Shown here: positions 63,886 to 64,000 of the stretch, in pieces
How positions within the stretch are numbered: the first letter of the stretch is position 1
How the letters are laid out: each line of letters begins with the position of its first letter
Origin: Solitalea longa
GTDB lineage: Bacteria > Bacteroidota > Bacteroidia > Sphingobacteriales > Sphingobacteriaceae
NCBI RefSeq assembly: GCF_002920915.1
Contig: NZ_PQVF01000002.1
Coordinates: 248,375-312,374 of the forward strand
Direction of reading: 5' to 3'
DNA: 64,000 nt
The notes under the pieces: generated by a model
The model's database searches: none
What the model was told of the DNA's origin: nothing
The model's input: the letters and a program-made list of their open reading frames with translations, nothing else
Translations under genes and position numbers: made by a program

Positions 63886-64000
63886 TTACACTTTAATCCC
63901 TACCGAATTGAATTGCAAATCATACAAGCGTTTGTAAAAACCATTTAGTTTTAGCAATTCCTGGTGATTGCCCATTTCTTTGATCTCTCCCTTATCCAAC
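63886..64000 (-). CDS. ABC exporter ATPase/permease, C-terminal end only
   Basis: The last 37 codons of a minus-strand gene that runs out of the window. The visible end, [30 protein letters not shown], is the characteristic D-x-G-x-I-x-E-x-G-x-H-x-E-L-L-x-x-x-G-x-Y region that follows the H-loop in MsbA-type ABC exporters. Substrate unknown because the membrane part is outside the window. Confidence 0.85.
   Translation of the reverse strand, partial: LDKGEIKEMGNHQELLKLNGFYKRLYDLQFNSVGIKV

Overview
The window is a 64 kb piece of a Bacteroidota chromosome, most likely from the Sphingobacteriales. Supporting signs are an A/T-rich genome, SusC/SusD nutrient uptake genes, lipoprotein and '-AQ' type signal peptides, promoters of the Bacteroidota type (a TTG element, 18-20 bases, then a TAnnTTTG '-7' box), few Shine-Dalgarno sites, and family members typical of that phylum (DUF2807 GIN, FUSC, the divergent 'ABC transporter ATPase' family). 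No species can be named from the sequence alone. Almost all of it is ordinary chromosomal gene content. There is no phage, integrase, intact insertion sequence, CRISPR array or origin.

Layout. 1-4.5 kb: elongasome operon mreC(partial)-mreD-mrdA-rodA. 4.5-9.1 kb: a conserved hypothetical gene, tdk, a small membrane protein, two identical tRNA-Phe genes, and a pair of Fe-S electron-transfer genes related to heterodisulfide reductase. 9.3-15.9 kb: an rRNA/tRNA m5C methyltransferase, a small conserved protein, a possible 31-residue membrane protein, mtgA, a FUSC protein, and the rpsF-rpsR-rplI operon. 16.0-18.0 kb: two tandem copies (about 87% identical) of a secreted protein of unknown function with seven short F-x-P repeats, each with a duplicated and elaborate promoter region. 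18.2-28.1 kb: a Kef-type antiporter, an acyltransferase, dnaX, an AsmA-like protein and an MFS transporter. 28.3-41.5 kb: cell-envelope and metabolic genes (GIN protein, GH20 hexosaminidase, S41 protease, icd, a DivIC/FtsB-like protein, Usp, D-2-hydroxyacid dehydrogenase, ArsC-like protein, carA, panB, RluA-type synthase, NCS2 permease). 42.0-51.7 kb: a polysaccharide utilisation locus, susC-susD-GH3 beta-glucosidase, with a divergent-domain regulator upstream. 51.8-64 kb: eno, a TRIC-type channel, a VWA-like membrane protein, a TerC-like protein, an NTF2-like protein, a BamA-type barrel, an esterase, fabG, sucD, a DUF1579 protein, a serine hydrolase, and the end of an ABC exporter.

The most unusual item is the gene at 49796-51655. 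It joins a periplasmic 7TMR-DISMED2 sensor, a seven-helix membrane domain and a coiled coil to a C-terminal zinc ribbon plus helix-turn-helix that looks like the DNA-binding front of an IS1595-type transposase without its catalytic domain. It lies just upstream of the SusCD/GH3 operon. That operon's promoter carries a perfect inverted repeat centred near -61, so a membrane-bound one-component regulator built from a domesticated transposase domain is a reasonable hypothesis. The second notable item is the pair of secreted F-x-P repeat proteins with a conserved array of four TGTAAC/GTTACA boxes in front of each.

All functions are assigned by reading motifs by eye. No homology search was run.
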